Shown piece by piece: positions 59,201 to 64,000 of a stretch of 64,000 bases of DNA. Below the pieces are notes generated by a model, which ran no database searches, was not told the DNA's origin, and saw only the letters and a program-made list of their open reading frames with translations. The stretch is from Mesostigma viride. Taxonomy: Eukaryota > Streptophyta > Mesostigmatophyceae > Mesostigmatales > Mesostigmataceae. The position numbers were made by a program, and so were the translations under genes. The stretch spans positions 7,007,046 through 7,071,045 of the forward strand of contig RPFO01000667.1 in the NCBI GenBank assembly GCA_009746045.1. The letters are read 5' to 3'. Numbering within the stretch: the stretch's first letter is position 1; each line of letters begins with the position of its first letter.

Positions 59201-59764
59201 GTTCGGACCAGCATGGCATCAAACAAGGCAGCCTACGCGAATGGCACCAGCGGCTCATGTGCTAGCTTTGTACGTAACGTTGCTTTACAGTAAAGCAACT
59301 CGGAATGCTGACGTATCCACATATTCGCAGCTCAGCCAAAAAATAGCACAGGCATGTTAGGCACAGGGTAGACGCCCGCCTGGAGGACAACCTGTCCAGC
59401 AAAATAGAACGTTTCGTTTGTGACATTATTACCCCGAGACTGCTGATCGGCCACAAATAGAAGCCACGATGCTTTAAGCGGATCAGTGCCTCCAATATCG
59501 GCGATGGTCGTGGGGGGGAGCTGCCCACGAAACCCAAAAGCGGCCTGAACGTAAGCTAGAATAAGATCTTACAAGACTTACCCTGACGACATGGACGGCA
59601 CCAGTGTCCTTAGCAGCCATTGCCAAGGTGGTGGTCGAGCGCGATGCCTTCTTCAGCATCGGCAGACCGACAGCGCGCCCATTTAGACCGCGGGAAAAAG
59701 GCGACACAGTAGACACTGTGGCGCGGGCATTCATCTGTGCAGAAACCATGCTAGCGGTGGCCAT
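56214..59764 (-). CDS. Plastid-targeted LysM-domain protein with C-terminal membrane anchor, three exons
   Basis: Exons 59764-59582, 57922-57785 and 56339-56214, all phase 0 with GT-AG borders, give 148 aa. Residues 1-50 are rich in A/S/T/R with few acids (MATASMVSAQ...), a typical chloroplast transit peptide. Residues about 57-105 are one LysM domain: VHVVRAGDWLSTIAPAYNI, TTEELRKAN, then IYPGMRLVIP. The junction between exons 1 and 2 falls inside the domain and restores its consensus. Residues about 118-134 (ALIWAAVIVLLLMSAF) form one transmembrane helix followed by a basic KLLKKKPSKEE tail. LysM domains bind N-acetylglucosamine glycans. A single-LysM tail-anchored plastid protein fits known plant and algal proteins of unknown role. 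The 1.66-kb intron 1 is G-rich on the + strand. Intron 2 starts with two extra copies of the exon 2 end. Confidence 0.88.
57595..57800 (-). repeat. 91-bp tandem repeat of the 3' end of LysM exon 2 with its splice donor
   Basis: GCTTGGGGATGAC recurs at 57611, 57702 and 57793 (91-bp spacing). The true exon end is the 57793 copy. The 57702 copy reproduces the last 12 coding bases and the CAG/GTGAGGGCG donor exactly; the 57611 copy is degraded at the donor. Each copy includes AACAAAGGGGTACGCCCCC. Confidence 0.9.
57925..58750. repeat. Long G-rich (+) / pyrimidine-rich (-) tract in LysM intron 1
   Basis: About 800 nt dominated by G5-G9 runs separated by A or short spacers on the + strand. In the gene's sense it is a giant polypyrimidine tract leading into the exon 2 acceptor. 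There are many potential G-quadruplexes on the antisense strand. Open frames here are compositional artefacts. Confidence 0.85.
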
Positions 59765-61058
59765 GGCAGCAGAAAAGGTTTTACTTCGTGCCTGAAACTG
59801 GAGATGCTCGCACGGGATATGGTTTTTTCAGTTTGGATCCTTTTCACCTCCAAAACTATCGTCGAAGCGGGAGCGCTTGCACCAGCTTGACGCCAGCCTA
59901 GCGTGTCCATTGGCCAACGGTTCAAAACTTTCAGGCAAATTTTCCTGTCAACCCCTGGTCAACCCGGCCTTCAATTTGAGCAACCCAATCAGTACGGCAT
60001 TACATTTAGTTCCAACCAGTCAACAAATCTGAATAGATATTGGGCAACTCTGCAAGCCAAATATCCGGCCGGAACAGCCTGGGTTGCTGTGTGTTTGTTC
60101 GACGGAGATCGCCCTCGGTAAACCCGGTAAACCGACGTGGCAACTGGCAACCGTGCTCCTTGAATCTTCGCGGTGGAAGAGTTCTGGACGGTGCTGAACG
60201 GGCGCAGCGCGGCAGGCGGATGCGATGCCCGATGCCACTCACTTGCCTCTGATGCCATGTGTATGTATGCCATTGGATATGCATGCTTGTTGCTTGCATG
60301 GTGATTGATGCGAGAGCACATTCTCGGCATCATCGAGCTTATGCTGTCAATATCCCCCATCGTCGCTTGGCAACTGGGATACTTGTCCGGCCATAATGCC
60401 ACTTGTCCTTCTTGGCTCTTGCGCTGAGCCATGCCCGGCACAAATTTGCCCTTGCCGTTGTCATTCCAGAAATGCATTCATTGCCTATGCTGTCATGTGG
60501 CATGACGATGTCACTGATGAGTTAGGATATATTCTACGCCGAAATCCTGGAGGAATTTGTTAAGTTAATTTGACGGGCAACAAGTTTGCATTTTTTGTGA
60601 CGAGCCTACATCGTTCATTTTCACGTTTTGTGGCATAGAATATGATCATCACGCCATCCCGGCACGCACAGATTCGAACCATCTTCCAGTTGCAAGCCCT
60701 TGCGAGCCCTGTCGGACAGAAAGCTTTGACGGCCGTTACCAAACAAACCCCCTTGGAACAGAATTCGCGATCCCATCTGCCTGTGTATCCGCGTGGACCA
60801 AAGGGTCGCCGCCCAAGCAGTTGCAGAGCTGAACTTACCGCTAAAGACGCCTTCCATACCAGCAACGGCTCTGTGAGTTTTAGAAGAATGTCCGGAAAGG
60901 AATGTGGCGCTGTGCCAATAGGCTTTCCTTGATTGTCTAGCGACTGAGCCACTCATCTGCTAACCTCGGCCGCTCGCTCCCTGCATCCAGCGATGCAAAA
61001 CGCTTACTTCTCATCTTGAAGCGCGGTATCCTTGAACCACCCGCCATGGTCGCAGAAG
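59765..61058. other. Intergenic region between LysM and ITPA genes; possible unrecognised exon
   Basis: On the minus strand an ATG at 60956 opens about 40 codons ending at TTTAGCG/gtaagt (60836-60841), shaped like a first exon transcribed away from ITPA. The protein (SVARQSRKAYWHSATFL...) matches no family I know and no matching downstream exon was found. The rest of the region has no supported feature. ITPA's promoter should lie just upstream of 61059, but no TATA box is evident. Confidence 0.3.
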
Positions 61059-63276
<2,218 letters not shown>

Positions 63277-64000
63277 GTAAGTGCGAGCGCTCGCCGCAAG
63301 AGATATCACCTGCCTGACATGCTTGGGCAGGTGGTGGGGACGGAAGTCAGGACAAGAGATTCGGCTGACCATCCATGTAGCTCTAGTGGCCAAGGGATGT
63401 GGATGCACCAACGTAGAGGATATCTACGTACGCCATCTCCTCGGAGGGTCCCAGCTAGATCGGTTAAGGGTGTGGGGACTCCGAGCCCCCATGTCGAGAA
63501 TCTCTTGTTCCCTGGGCTTTGCCTCCCTTGTCCTTATTCCTTGTGTGTCGATCGTGTTTCTCCCTCCCTTGGCTGTCTCTTGGCTAATCTTAGATCCACG
63601 GGGGCTGTCGGTTTGTCATGTTGTAGACAAGCCTGGAAACGTTGATCCAAATGCCGAGCCAGACCCCTTTTTTTGGCTCCCAAATGCCCTAAACCACGCC
63701 CCCAAAAGGGTCTTCCTCGCGATGGGGTAGGCCCAGGAGGTTGCCCGCTTCAGGTTTCTGTAACACGCACACCTGCCTCGACGCCTCTTGACAGCAAACA
63801 CACACAAACGTCATGCGTAGGGAAATCTTTATATAGGAGCGGCACACCTGGAATGCGTCATATGGAATAGCCGAGCTGTGAACGTCGAAGTGGCCGTTCG
63901 ACGTTGGGGCCGTATCCTTGCAAACCCACACCGGTGGTGGACATTGTGACAGTCATGTGGTCAACTTACCTCAGTTAGACACTTGGTCGACCATGTGGTG
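63277..64000. other. ITPA intron 4 (partial), no further exon found
   Basis: No segment encodes the expected next block (KWFLEKLG-like), so the next ITPA exon is probably beyond the window. 63440-63700 resembles retroelement or LTR sequence by composition, and TTTATATAGG at 63829 could be a TATA box, but neither is supported further. Confidence 0.4.

Noticed and set aside
60560-60700. bL33-like ribosomal protein on the minus strand (IIFYATKRENER)
   Set aside because: Only a short stretch resembles bL33 and the following KYDP-type block is absent.

Overview
The window is nuclear DNA of a eukaryote, most likely a green alga (Chlorophyta, probably Chlorophyceae). Protein-coding genes are split into short exons by GT-AG introns in mixed phases. 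One gene product carries a plausible chloroplast transit peptide, and interstitial telomere-like repeats are of the plant/algal TTTAGGG type. A TGTAA poly(A)-like signal sits just behind one gene. Microsatellites and minisatellites are extremely abundant. Nothing looks prokaryotic in organisation, although two genes (RtcB2-like and VanX-like) belong to families best known from bacteria.

Layout. 1-4783 (minus): GC-rich, frameshifted coding region of a non-LTR retroelement with PHD, RING-H2, C2H2/C2HC, reverse transcriptase and CCHC modules; its 3' end runs off the left edge. 4784-8708: 23 near-identical 170-bp monomers directly upstream of that element. 8709-10125: tail of one retroelement and a decayed RT pseudogene of another. 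10130-12600: no gene recognised. 12627-14075 (+): intact single-exon RtcB2-like RNA ligase. 14130-23930: retroelement graveyard, dominated by ORF1-only (half-LINE-like) elements. One of these carries three nested insertions, including a piggyBac-like element bounded by TTAA. 24270-41223 (minus): complete seven-exon VanX-like D-Ala-D-Ala dipeptidase gene. Its 10.6-kb second intron is mostly a 40-bp satellite (5.2 kb) and a 93-bp satellite (4.1 kb). 41408-42059: hAT-type non-autonomous element in the VanX upstream region. 44048-46306 (+): TRAPPC2L-like vesicle-trafficking gene, first exon not found. 46912-55790: SINE-like element, another ORF1-only element, a TIR element and a mosaic of dispersed repeats. 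56214-59764 (minus): three-exon plastid-targeted LysM protein with a C-terminal membrane anchor. 61059 to the right edge (+): ITPA/HAM1-type inosine triphosphate pyrophosphatase, exons 1-4, including a predicted 10-nt microexon; the remainder lies outside the window.

The host genes look like independent housekeeping or metabolic genes (RNA repair, D-Ala-D-Ala hydrolysis, ER-Golgi tethering, plastid glycan/peptidoglycan-type binding, nucleotide-pool cleaning). A shared theme of plastid peptidoglycan-like biology between VanX and the LysM protein is speculation. The strongest genome-level signals are satellite-filled introns, tandem duplication of exon edges and splice sites in two genes, and several non-LTR families whose 3' ends carry a short hairpin followed by a (TTAA)n-type tail.

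All calls come from reading the sequence and from family knowledge. No alignment, transcript or database search was run.
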